Part shown: positions 17,601 through 23,869 of the stretch, piece by piece | Layout of the letters: every line of letters starts with the position of its first letter | How positions within the stretch are numbered: the first letter of the stretch is position 1 | Assembly (NCBI GenBank): GCA_013820875.1 | Contig: JACDHS010000044.1 | Span: 1-35,662, forward strand | Direction of reading: 5' to 3' | Length of the DNA: 35,662 nt | DNA from: Verrucomicrobiota bacterium | GTDB taxonomy: Bacteria; Verrucomicrobiota; Verrucomicrobiia; Limisphaerales; JACDHS01 | The notes under the pieces: model-generated | Seen by the model: the letters and a program-made list of their open reading frames with translations, nothing else | The model's database searches: none | What the model was told of the DNA's origin: nothing | Program-made: the position numbers and the translations under genes

Positions 17601-20069
17601 GCGAAGATTTTCCACACGCTGCTTTCCACTCACCTGAATCTTCACCTCGCGCGTTATCATCCAACGGTGCGCGCGTGTGCGATTGTTTTCTGGCATCGCT
17701 TTTGTTCGACCGAAGCTCGCGCCCTCTGGACCGCTAAACTGAAAGGGTTTGGCGAACGGAACAAACTGTTCCCGGGCGATCCCGCTCAGCAGACCTACAT
17801 CGCCGCGCTGCAAAAGCTAATCGCCGCATTTATCGAAGAAACGCCGCTCTATGCGAAGGAACATGCGGAAGCGGCCGGTGAGTATTTATTCCATGAACTG
17901 AGCAGCGGGGATAAATTTGTCGTCAGCTTCGAAGCCGACAAGCTGGTTTCGGACTTTCGCAAACATCTTGTGACCAAAGGGTGCGAAGATGCTTTTGCCA
18001 AAGCGGTTGAATCGCTTTCGGACCATTCGTCGAGCCGGCTGGAATTGATCCGCGACTGGGCACGAGGTTTCCTGCTTTCCCGAGAAGGTCTCGGCACTTA
18101 TCTCGAGGAAGTCGCCGCCCTGCTCTTCTGCGGCGATGAATTAAACCGAAACGTGGTGCGCTCCGAAACGTCCGCGACAATCGAAGGGATGCGCGGCAGT
18201 CATTCGCTGATCGATGGGAACAGCTATCGCTTCGAGTACCTTTCGTTCCAGGATAAATTGCGCCGTTTCGAACACGATGTCGTTCCGCCGTTTGAACGTT
18301 ATCATCAACTCAAACAACAGTTGGTGGAACGCGAACGTCGTCGCCTGCGTCTCGATGAATTTAAGCCGCGCGTGCTGGGCTCCTTCATGCGCAGCCAGCT
18401 TTTGGATGAAGTTTATCTGCCGCTCGTTGGCGATAACCTGGCCAAACAGATCGGTGCCGCAGGAGCAACGAAGCGCACGGACTTGATGGGATTGTTGCTC
18501 CTCATTTCTCCTCCCGGCTACGGCAAGACAACCTTGATGGAATATGTCGCGAGCCGACTCGGCATTGTATTTGTCAAAATCAACGGGCCGGCGCTCGGGC
18601 ACGATGTCACATCATTGGATCCCGAGGAGGCACCGAACGCGGCCGCGCGCGAGGAAGTGCAAAAGCTCAATCTCGCGCTCGAGATGGGAGATAACGTGTT
18701 GATCTGTGTGGATGACATTCAGCACACCAACCCGGAGTTTTTGCAGAAGTTCATTTCCCTCTGCGACGGCCAGCGAAAGATCGAAGGCGTCTGGCGCGGT
18801 AAACCCCGGACCTACGATTTGCGCGGGCGTAAAGTCGTCGTGGTGATGGCCGGTAATCCTTACACCGAGAGCGGCATGAAGTTCAAACTGCCGGACATGC
18901 TCGCGAACCGGGCTGATACCTACAACCTCGGAGACATTCTCGGCGGCAACGCTGATTCGTTCAAATCGAGCTACATCGAGAATGCGGTCACTTCGAACGC
19001 TGTCCTCTCCCAACTGGCCAACAAGAGCCAGAAAGATATCCGCGGCTTCATCCGCATGGCAGAACTAGGGGACCGCGACACCGCTGGTTTTGAAGGAAGC
19101 TATTCTGCGCAGGAAGTGGAAGAGATTCTTTCCGTGGTGAAAAAGTTGGTCGTGATCCGGGATGTGGTTCTGAAGGTGAACCTCGCATACATCCATTCCG
19201 CCGCCCAGGCCGACGAGTTTCGCACCGAACCACCGTTCCGATTGCAAGGTTCCTATCGCAATATGAATCGGCTCACCGAAAAGGTGGTGCCAATCATGAA
19301 CGACGCTGAAGTGCGCGCGCTGCTCCTCGATCATTACCGGGGAGAATCCCAAACGCTCACGACTGGCGCCGAAGCGAATTTTCTTAAGTTTAAAGAAATG
19401 ATGGACTGGGCAACGCCCGAAGAGAAAGAACGTTGGGAAGACATCAAGAAAACCTTCAAACGCAACCAACTCACGCGCGGGGTTGATCAATCGGATGCAG
19501 TGGGTCGCGTGGTGGCACAACTTTCAAGTTTCCAGGCTGGTCTTGAATCCATCCACGGAACCCTCGAAAAGCAACTCACCAAAAAGCAACCGCAGCTCGT
19601 CGTGGATTTTGCACCGCTCCAGCCTAGCATCGAGGCGCTTCGCAACGCTGTCGAAACGCAGGCTGCCAGGTCGAATGGCGATGGTGCGGTGTCGAAGAGT
19701 GAAATCATTGTCTCCGAACAATTCACCGAGGCGATGAATTCGTTGCGCGAAGAACTAAGCCGGGCCATTGCCGCCGATCGCGCCAGCACGGTGGCGGAAC
19801 GTTTGTCGAATGTGCTGCATGAAATGAAAACCATGCACAGCACTTTGGCCACGTTGAAGGATGTTACAGCGCAGCAGCGGAACCATCTTCGCAATGTGGA
19901 AGAACGCCTCGGCGCGCAAGCCAAGGATGGCGTGGTAGAGTTCGCGTTGACCCAGGAGATGCTGCAAAATGAGCAGGCGTTTTTGGAACGTTTTCAACAG
20001 GCGCTCTCCCAGACTGAACAACCGCCAGAAGCGTCAGCAGAAGAAAGCAAACCGAAGAAAAAGAAATAA
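14661..20069 (+). CDS. Giant AAA+ ATPase, DUF3686 'DNA repair ATPase' type
   Basis: 1802 residues. Residues about 30-450 are beta-rich and fit the DUF3686 (PF12458) region. Long coiled coils follow (about 455-880) and a helical region to about 1240. The AAA+ module shows Walker A PPGYGKTTL (Gly1286 region), Walker B VLICVDDIQ with Asp1351 and Asp1352, sensor 1 MAGNP (Asn1399), and LPDMLANRADTY with a candidate arginine finger. The C-terminus has further coiled coil (about 1600-1790) and a lysine-rich tail. The 'DNA repair' label is a database name, not evidence of function. The gene follows the flotillin gene and ends 9 bases before the coiled-coil gene, so I infer a membrane-associated remodelling machine. 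No Shine-Dalgarno is evident at the ATG. Confidence 0.87.
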   Translation: MAENLPKEPAEQAPGAASVLGSATYEIIRQRLQSQGNTLRERMAQLDASRQEVFGNIEFKLLQADRITTAHNCVPQDMVQIGHGRFLFGFNIHFGLKKEIELADVFAIYNRDEASGTFKEADLELLGESNFLTDFKRLYNVYAKASFSKFSVIGQSLYMVFHTGTSANDVAVFKWAFQNDSLRYVDGRAESEYRKVGFPSQYEFRWLTPNRESFRYGDHPHISIEDRVFVECVGGDLTIKVEDNTDTGGGIYSEPVDDKNQKVDDAEITYAVLDHLILLKIRPYKETNPRFFIFNEKLQQAVRVDSIGQSCVLLPEDHGLIFPDGYYLGTGELKQFDSKEKGMTIERVIHASNGEDSLYVFYDRQTAEYVLMPYRLIAQKVEERITCHGFSLFPNGHLVSFRSEAEAQKHHMIQLRQTAFCQAGYEPAGKKDSFLYQVGNKDVVRCLSESNEILTLVRKENPYAELYTDLVKRCGAILDAYPWLNTEHGFQINEALKQVREVADKAVDEFDKVRRLQREAVQQVQDVRKRSEERFNALRRASFDKLEDYVHNLSALRHLRGELITLKEVRYVDVAQLEELEKQVTEQTDQLANDCVQFLLKPEALEPYRKQAAEQMAAVEKVTRTAEGKKIEKIVADAGGELELLIEIVNSLKIEDATETTRIIDGITTIYSTLNQIKAALKKHLKSLAAEEGAAQFNAQIKLLSQSAASYLDLCDSPAKCEEYLNRITVQLEELEGTFADFEEYTIQLSERRTELYEAFEQRKVALIEQRNRRANALLTAAERILKVIHNRLAGFKTIEDINTYMASDLMAAKVRETIEQLLAMEDAVKADDLQGRLKSVQQEAVRQLKDRNELFVGGENVIQFGKHRFNINTQPLDLTMVNRDGVQHLHLTSTKYFEEITDEAFLATRAVWNQEVISENHDVYRGEYLAYKLLQSLEAENGSAAVIAVSEDERLALLQNFMGSRYQEGYTKGIHDLDAAKIFHTLLSTHLNLHLARYHPTVRACAIVFWHRFCSTEARALWTAKLKGFGERNKLFPGDPAQQTYIAALQKLIAAFIEETPLYAKEHAEAAGEYLFHELSSGDKFVVSFEADKLVSDFRKHLVTKGCEDAFAKAVESLSDHSSSRLELIRDWARGFLLSREGLGTYLEEVAALLFCGDELNRNVVRSETSATIEGMRGSHSLIDGNSYRFEYLSFQDKLRRFEHDVVPPFERYHQLKQQLVERERRRLRLDEFKPRVLGSFMRSQLLDEVYLPLVGDNLAKQIGAAGATKRTDLMGLLLLISPPGYGKTTLMEYVASRLGIVFVKINGPALGHDVTSLDPEEAPNAAAREEVQKLNLALEMGDNVLICVDDIQHTNPEFLQKFISLCDGQRKIEGVWRGKPRTYDLRGRKVVVVMAGNPYTESGMKFKLPDMLANRADTYNLGDILGGNADSFKSSYIENAVTSNAVLSQLANKSQKDIRGFIRMAELGDRDTAGFEGSYSAQEVEEILSVVKKLVVIRDVVLKVNLAYIHSAAQADEFRTEPPFRLQGSYRNMNRLTEKVVPIMNDAEVRALLLDHYRGESQTLTTGAEANFLKFKEMMDWATPEEKERWEDIKKTFKRNQLTRGVDQSDAVGRVVAQLSSFQAGLESIHGTLEKQLTKKQPQLVVDFAPLQPSIEALRNAVETQAARSNGDGAVSKSEIIVSEQFTEAMNSLREELSRAIAADRASTVAERLSNVLHEMKTMHSTLATLKDVTAQQRNHLRNVEERLGAQAKDGVVEFALTQEMLQNEQAFLERFQQALSQTEQPPEASAEESKPKKKK

Positions 20070-20078
20070 GGCAGCCAT

Positions 20079-20900
20079 ATGAGAAAGTTCATCCACAAAG
20101 TGCAGGACCTGAGCAAGAAAGCCGGAGAGCTCAAACAAACAATGCATGGCTTGCCTGGAAAAGCGGCTGAACTTCGCGAGGCCGTGGTGATGAGCGCCTC
20201 CGAGTTGCAACAGATTCGCTCCGATGTGCAATCCAACCTGCATGGTCTGCGCGCCAACAGCGAAGATCGCCTGCTCGACGCGATGCGCCAAATCAATGAT
20301 CACACTGACACCTTCGAAGAAGCGGGTTACGAACTCACTGGTTTGGATCTTGACCTGGCGATCACGCAACGACTCGCCGTTCATTTCAATAAATTTGAAG
20401 ATGTTCCGCACAGCACGCTCCGCACCCTTCTTGCAAAGCAAACTCACGAGACGATCAAAGCGATTCTCTCCGGCCTGATTAAAGCAGAAGAAACCGCAGC
20501 CAACGTCGAATTGACCCACCTGAAATATGACGGGGTGATTATGGATATCGGCGCCGTTCCATTGATCCGGATGCTCTGGCGGAGCGACACCTTTGCGGAA
20601 CAGCAAACGGTCATCGCAACTTCACAGGTGGAATCAGCACCAGCAATTTTGAGCGCCCCGGCTCCTTCACCAGCATTGGGTTCACTTTTTGAGCAACGAA
20701 GCATTCCAATTTCGACTACCTCCACATCTCCGACTCCTGAACCGCAACCCACCGCATCCGTTGAATCCCTCCCTCCCGTCGCAACACCGCAGGTCGCTCC
20801 GGTCATAGTGCAACCGAGCACTGAGGAAGGCGGTGACTGGAAAGTGAACGCTCTCGATCGGTTCAAGAAAATGCCGGACCTTTCCAAAAGCCGGTATTAA
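20079..20900 (+). CDS. Coiled-coil partner protein of the ATPase operon, unknown family
   Basis: 273 residues, starting 9 bases after the ATPase stop codon with a weak AAGG before the ATG, so almost certainly cotranscribed and perhaps translationally coupled. Residues 1-70 are a charged amphipathic coiled coil (KKAGELKQTMHGLPGKAAEL). Residues about 85-190 form a compact alpha/beta-looking part (GYELTGLDLDLAITQRL, LKYDGVIMDIGAVPLIRML). Residues about 195-255 are a Pro/Ser/Thr-rich disordered linker, and the tail (WKVNALDRFKKMPDLSKSRY) is a short basic motif that could be a docking peptide. I recognise no family. A role as adaptor between ATPase and flotillin or substrate is inferred from position only. 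Confidence 0.75.
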   Translation: MRKFIHKVQDLSKKAGELKQTMHGLPGKAAELREAVVMSASELQQIRSDVQSNLHGLRANSEDRLLDAMRQINDHTDTFEEAGYELTGLDLDLAITQRLAVHFNKFEDVPHSTLRTLLAKQTHETIKAILSGLIKAEETAANVELTHLKYDGVIMDIGAVPLIRMLWRSDTFAEQQTVIATSQVESAPAILSAPAPSPALGSLFEQRSIPISTTSTSPTPEPQPTASVESLPPVATPQVAPVIVQPSTEEGGDWKVNALDRFKKMPDLSKSRY

Positions 20901-20927
20901 GCGCAAAGGGTGAGAGCGGGGGGCAAT

Positions 20928-20958
20928 CGGAGCGCCTCTGCAGTTGCGTTGCGCTCCG
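20928..20958. other. Hairpin after the ATPase operon
   Basis: CGGAGCGC pairs with GCGCTCCG across a 15-base loop, 28 bases after the last operon gene. No T-run follows, so it is not a standard intrinsic terminator; an RNA-stabilising or Rho-dependent end is possible. Confidence 0.4.
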
Positions 20959-21055
20959 CATTCTGCGCCAATCTCAGCCGCTTTCAATTACCAGAACGGG
21001 GGGAACCAACAGGCCTTTTTGTTTACGTCTATCGCTGGATAGGATAGAGTCTTTC

Positions 21056-21145
21056 ATGAGTTCATCCATGTCTCTGATACCGATCATTGCAGTTGGGGTT
21101 GGAGTCATCGTGATCGGCCTCATCGTTTGGTTGTTTTGGAAATAG
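21056..21145 (+). CDS. Possible 29-residue single-pass membrane peptide
   Basis: ATG to TAG encodes MSSSMSLIPIIAVGVGVIV followed by IGLIVWLFWK: a short polar start, an uninterrupted hydrophobic helix of about 20 residues and a Trp/Lys interface end. GGATAGAG lies about 7-12 bases upstream as a candidate ribosome-binding site. It stands between the ATPase operon and a tRNA gene, on the same strand. It may be a small regulatory membrane protein, perhaps working with the membrane operon; equally a hydrophobic chance frame. The clean helix and polarity favour a real gene. Confidence 0.5.
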   Translation: MSSSMSLIPIIAVGVGVIVIGLIVWLFWK

Positions 21146-21264
21146 TAAACCTTGTAATTTCCCCACCCGCCGCCGCGCGCCCTTGGAAGAATGGAAAATA
21201 ACTTGCCTCATCAGCAAACGCGGGCAAAGTATAGCTCGCATTCGCCCTGAATGCCGTCTGTGAT

Positions 21265-21340
21265 GCCAGTTTAGCTCAGTTGGTAGAGCACCCGATTTGT
21301 AATCGGACGGTCGTCGGTTCAAATCCGACAACTGGCTCCA
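21265..21340 (+). tRNA. tRNA-Thr (anticodon TGT)
   Basis: A 76-base cloverleaf. Acceptor GCCAGTT pairs with AACTGGC, followed by T and an encoded CCA end. D arm GCTC...GAGC contains AGTTGGTA. The anticodon stem CCCGA/TCGGA has loop TTTGTAA with anticodon TGT. The T arm is GTCGG-TTCAAAT-CCGAC. The outermost anticodon-stem pair (C27-A43) is mismatched; all else is canonical. Confidence 0.95.
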
Positions 21341-21418
21341 GTTCTTTCTTCAGCTTCGCACCTCGAAAAAAGTTTTCCCGATGACAAGGCGCGATTCTCT
21401 GGCAGTTTAGAGCTGCAA

Positions 21419-22003
21419 ATGGAAATTCCAGGCATCACTTGGCGCGGACCGAAAATTGACGATTCGGAAATTCTTCAAAAGCTCCCGCTTGAACTCGTCA
21501 CTCTATTGAAAGGCATCAATGGCTTCATCCTTCATTCCGGAGTGCTGCATGTGCGCGGAGCTTGCCATGCACCCGGATGGCATTCCCTTCGCAACGCGTG
21601 GCTGGGGCCTCAAGCTTTCAATATTCTCTACCCTGACGTTCTGCCCGCCGATATTCCGTTCGCCCAGGATCAATTAGGGGATCAGTTCTTCCTACGGGGA
21701 AGCAGCATTGTGCGCCTGTTTGCCGAGACCGGGGAAGTTGAGCCGTTCTCTGACAGTCTAGATGTTTTCCTTGAAGAATTGCATGGAGACATTGAGGAAT
21801 TTCTCGATGTTGGACTCAGCCGCCAAACGCAGCCGGGACAACTGCTGCATGCTTATCCTCCATTCTGCATGGAAGAAGCGGAGAAAGGTGTGTCGTTACG
21901 CGCTATTCCTGCCATGGAGGTGATCCTGTTTCACGGCGATTTAGCCCGGCAACTCCGCGATGTTCCAGAGGGTGGACAGATTGATGTGGCATCCGCGGAT
22001 TGA
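21419..22003 (+). CDS. SMI1/KNR4 (SUKH)-like protein
   Basis: 194 residues, no signal peptide, no membrane segment. PLELVTLLKGINGFILHSG resembles the N-terminal SUKH motif (short helix then a Gly-rich strand). IPFAQDQLGDQFFLRG followed by SIVRLFAETGEVE matches the typical SUKH core in which a D-rich strand is followed by a strand ending in xTGE. SUKH proteins are often immunity proteins against polymorphic toxins but also occur as general interaction modules. No toxin gene is visible nearby, so it may be a stand-alone housekeeping or orphan immunity protein. It follows the tRNA by about 80 bases. The assignment rests on motifs alone. Confidence 0.6.
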   Translation: MEIPGITWRGPKIDDSEILQKLPLELVTLLKGINGFILHSGVLHVRGACHAPGWHSLRNAWLGPQAFNILYPDVLPADIPFAQDQLGDQFFLRGSSIVRLFAETGEVEPFSDSLDVFLEELHGDIEEFLDVGLSRQTQPGQLLHAYPPFCMEEAEKGVSLRAIPAMEVILFHGDLARQLRDVPEGGQIDVASAD

Positions 22004-22117
22004 GCTATCCTATATCCGGCAGGTTCATTCATATTTTACGCGGTGAAAGGTCATGAATAGGTGTGATCTGGCTTTTTTTTCGTTCTTTCGCGGCCATTCC
22101 AATGCGGTTTTTAGGAT

Positions 22118-22152
22118 GACTATAGCGATTGTCATAAGTAATTTCCGAAAAG
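22118..22152 (+). repeat. Short repeat matching the aminopeptidase gene end
   Basis: GACTATAGCGATTGTCATAA and the following GTAATTTCCGAAAAG correspond closely to the reverse complement of 244-279, where they encode the last residues and stop of the aminopeptidase gene. In both places a GGGCGAGCC block and the TIR element follow, in the same relative order. Confidence 0.55.
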
Positions 22153-22206
22153 GCTCGCCCTCACCTTCTCCCCACTGCCATTTAGTTAAGGAACGAAGCT
22201 GGTTAA

Positions 22207-22306
22207 CTCGGGACTGGAAAGTCCCGAGAACTGGCACGCTGGAAAGCGTGCCACTACGTAGTGGCAGGTTTTCCAACCTGCCAGTTCGGGCCACTTTCCA
22301 GTGGCC
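22207..22306. repeat. Array of five hairpins, four with GGAA/TTCC tetraloops
   Basis: Consecutive perfect stems, on one strand or the other closed by GGAA: CTCGGGACT/AGTCCCGAG, GGCACGCT/AGCGTGCC, GGCAGGTT/AACCTGCC (TTCC loop), GGCCACT/AGTGGCC (TTCC loop). Between the second and third of these lies the 16-bp palindrome GCCACTACGTAGTGGC. Stem sequences all differ while the loop is constant. Confidence 0.8.
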
Positions 22307-22402
22307 AGTTCCCTTTTCCTCGGGGATCGCCGCCTTGTAAGGGAGGCATGATTTATGTCGCTCTTACAGAGCTCAGGACAATGCCGCCACACAACCCAGG
22401 CC

Positions 22403-22439
22403 AGCCCGCAAAGCCGGGCCTCGACTCTATAGTTCTGTA
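22403..22439 (-). mobile_element. Short ACTATA-hairpin insertion element, copy 3 (precise insertion)
   Basis: On the minus strand it reads TACAGAACTATAGAGTCG then the hairpin GCCCG-GCTTTG-CGGGC. The flanks acccaggcc and ttgctcg are continuous at 118/119 in the other copy of the host element, so these 37 bases are an exact insertion with no evident target duplication. Confidence 0.78.
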
Positions 22440-22632
22440 TTGCTCGTCGGACTCGCTGCTGCCTGGGCTATCACATGCCGGGCTTTCAGCCCTTAACTAA
22501 ATGGCAGTGACCTTCTCCCCCAAGGAGAAGGAACCAGACAGAGGCATCTGAAAACCGAGGACGCTAAATTGCCTGAGGTTCCCCCGAATATTGAATCTTG
22601 TTGTTTCGTGGGGCGGCTTTAATTTTGTTTCC

Positions 22633-23415
22633 ATGTTCAGACCGTGCATTGATCTGCATGAAGGCCAGGTAAAACAAATTGTCGGCGGTTCTTTGACCGA
22701 CGATGGTTTCTCGTTGCGGACGAATTTCGTTTCCGAACGGAGCGCGGCATGGTTTGCGGAGCTTTATAAGCGAGATAATTTGTGTGGGGGGCATGTGATT
22801 ATGCTCGGCGCGGGCAACGAAATGGCGGCGCGGGCAGCTTTGGCGGCTTATCCGGGCGGTTTGCAGATCGGCGGTGGGATCAATGCAGAGAATGCGCAAA
22901 GTTGGCTGGATGCCGGGGCATCGCACGTGATTGTGACGTCGTGGGTGTTCCGGGATGGCAAACTGGATTGGAAACGCCTGGAGCAATTGATCGAGAAGAT
23001 CGGCAAAAAACGGCTGGTTTTGGACTTGAGTTGCCGAAAACTAGGGGAAGGTTACTTCGTGGTGACCGATCGCTGGCAAAAATTCACTGAATTGCAGGTT
23101 TCTAAAGAAACTTTGGACAAATTGGCTGGCTGCTGTGACGAGTTCTTGATCCACGCAGCGGATGTGGAGGGGTTATGCCGCGGTATTGACCTGAATTTAG
23201 TGGCTAAATTGGGCGATTGGAGCCCTATCCCGACGACTTATGCCGGTGGGGCGAAGTCTTTGGAAGATTTACAGACAGTCACAGAGTTGGGAAGAGGACG
23301 CGTGGATTTAACGATAGGTTCGGCATTGGATATATTTGGAGGTAAAGGGGTTGCATACAGTGAGGCGGTTGAATTCAACCGTCTGCAGATGAAATCAGGT
23401 AGGAAAACCCCTTAA
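22633..23415 (+). CDS. hisA: HisA, eukaryotic-type ProFAR isomerase
   Basis: 260 residues, a (beta/alpha)8 enzyme catalysing the ProFAR to PRFAR Amadori isomerisation in histidine synthesis. The ATG at 22633 is chosen because FRPCIDLHEGQVKQIVGG is the family start. Asp7 and Asp177 (in HAADVEGL) are the expected catalytic acid/base pair. GGIN, VIVTSWVF, VLDLSCRK, YAGGAKSLEDL and DLTIGSALDIFGG follow in family order. The sequence resembles yeast HIS6 and plant HisA (TIGR02129 'eukaryotic type') far more than standard bacterial HisA. No other his genes are adjacent; it stands alone before rpsU. Function is confident; the phylogenetic point is a motif-level observation. Confidence 0.93.
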   Translation: MFRPCIDLHEGQVKQIVGGSLTDDGFSLRTNFVSERSAAWFAELYKRDNLCGGHVIMLGAGNEMAARAALAAYPGGLQIGGGINAENAQSWLDAGASHVIVTSWVFRDGKLDWKRLEQLIEKIGKKRLVLDLSCRKLGEGYFVVTDRWQKFTELQVSKETLDKLAGCCDEFLIHAADVEGLCRGIDLNLVAKLGDWSPIPTTYAGGAKSLEDLQTVTELGRGRVDLTIGSALDIFGGKGVAYSEAVEFNRLQMKSGRKTP

Positions 23416-23435
23416 AAAAATAAAACTTTTGCCGA

Positions 23436-23464
23436 TTGACAGGTATAGCCTCCAAACCTAACCT
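23436..23464 (+). promoter_or_regulatory. Candidate sigma-70 promoter of rpsU
   Basis: TTGACA (-35) is followed after 17 bases by TAACCT as a weak -10, about 60 bases before the rpsU start codon. The -35 is perfect, the -10 matches three of six. Confidence 0.5.
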
Positions 23465-23526
23465 TTGCGCCCCGACAAAGGTGGGTTTCTAAGCCTGCCT
23501 GCATCGAAGAAAGGAAGTGAGAGCAA

Positions 23527-23724
23527 TTGACTGAGATTAAATTAAAAAAAGGTGAGTCTGTTGACAAAGCCCTGCGCCGTTTGAAGAAAAAAATCGATCG
23601 CGAAGGCACTTTGAAAGAAGTGCGCAGCCATCGTCATTACGAAAAACCGAGTGAACGCCGCCGTCGCAAAGAAAAGGTAGCCCGTTTCTCTGCCATGTTA
23701 AGCGCTCGTTACGCGGATCTGTAA
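23527..23724 (+). CDS. rpsU: 30S ribosomal protein S21
   Basis: 65 residues, TTG start preceded by the strong site GAAAGGAAGTGA. TEIKLKKGESVDKALRRLKK and the basic C-terminus (HYEKPSERRRRKEK) are diagnostic of S21, the small-subunit protein that aids mRNA start-site pairing. Its own promoter lies upstream and a strong terminator follows, so it is monocistronic. Length is normal for the family. The strong Shine-Dalgarno is notable because most other genes in the window have weak ones. Confidence 0.97.
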   Translation: MTEIKLKKGESVDKALRRLKKKIDREGTLKEVRSHRHYEKPSERRRRKEKVARFSAMLSARYADL

Positions 23725-23740
23725 TTTGTTGAATTGCAAC

Positions 23741-23782
23741 AGCCGAGTGTGGTTCCATCTTGAACTGCACTCGGCTTTTTTT
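23741..23782 (+). terminator. Intrinsic terminator of rpsU
   Basis: AGCCGAGTG pairs with CACTCGGCT (9 bp, 18-base loop), directly followed by a T-run, 16 bases after the stop codon. Confidence 0.88.
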
Positions 23783-23869
23783 GGTTAAAAAACGGAGTGA
23801 TGAGGTGATGGAGTGTTGGAAGTCGGAACATCCCAATACTTCATCACTCCAGTATCCCAATTTTGCCCA

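Larger units (their letters stand above)
22173..22509. mobile_element. 337-bp element bounded by perfect 18-bp terminal inverted repeats
   Basis: Left end CACTGCCATTTAGTTAAG (22173-22190) and right end CTTAACTAAATGGCAGTG (22492-22509) are exact reverse complements. The interior contains a hairpin array and a 37-bp ACTATA insertion, and encodes no protein. A partial second copy forms the first 198 bases of the window. Just outside the right end lies CCTTCTCC-CCCAA-GGAGAAGG, another hairpin. It is a MITE-like non-autonomous element; no encoded transposase remains. Confidence 0.78.

Noticed and set aside
21062-21331. Minus-strand open frame over the tRNA region
   Set aside because: It is the usual spurious translation of a tRNA gene (MSDLNRRPSDYKSGAL).
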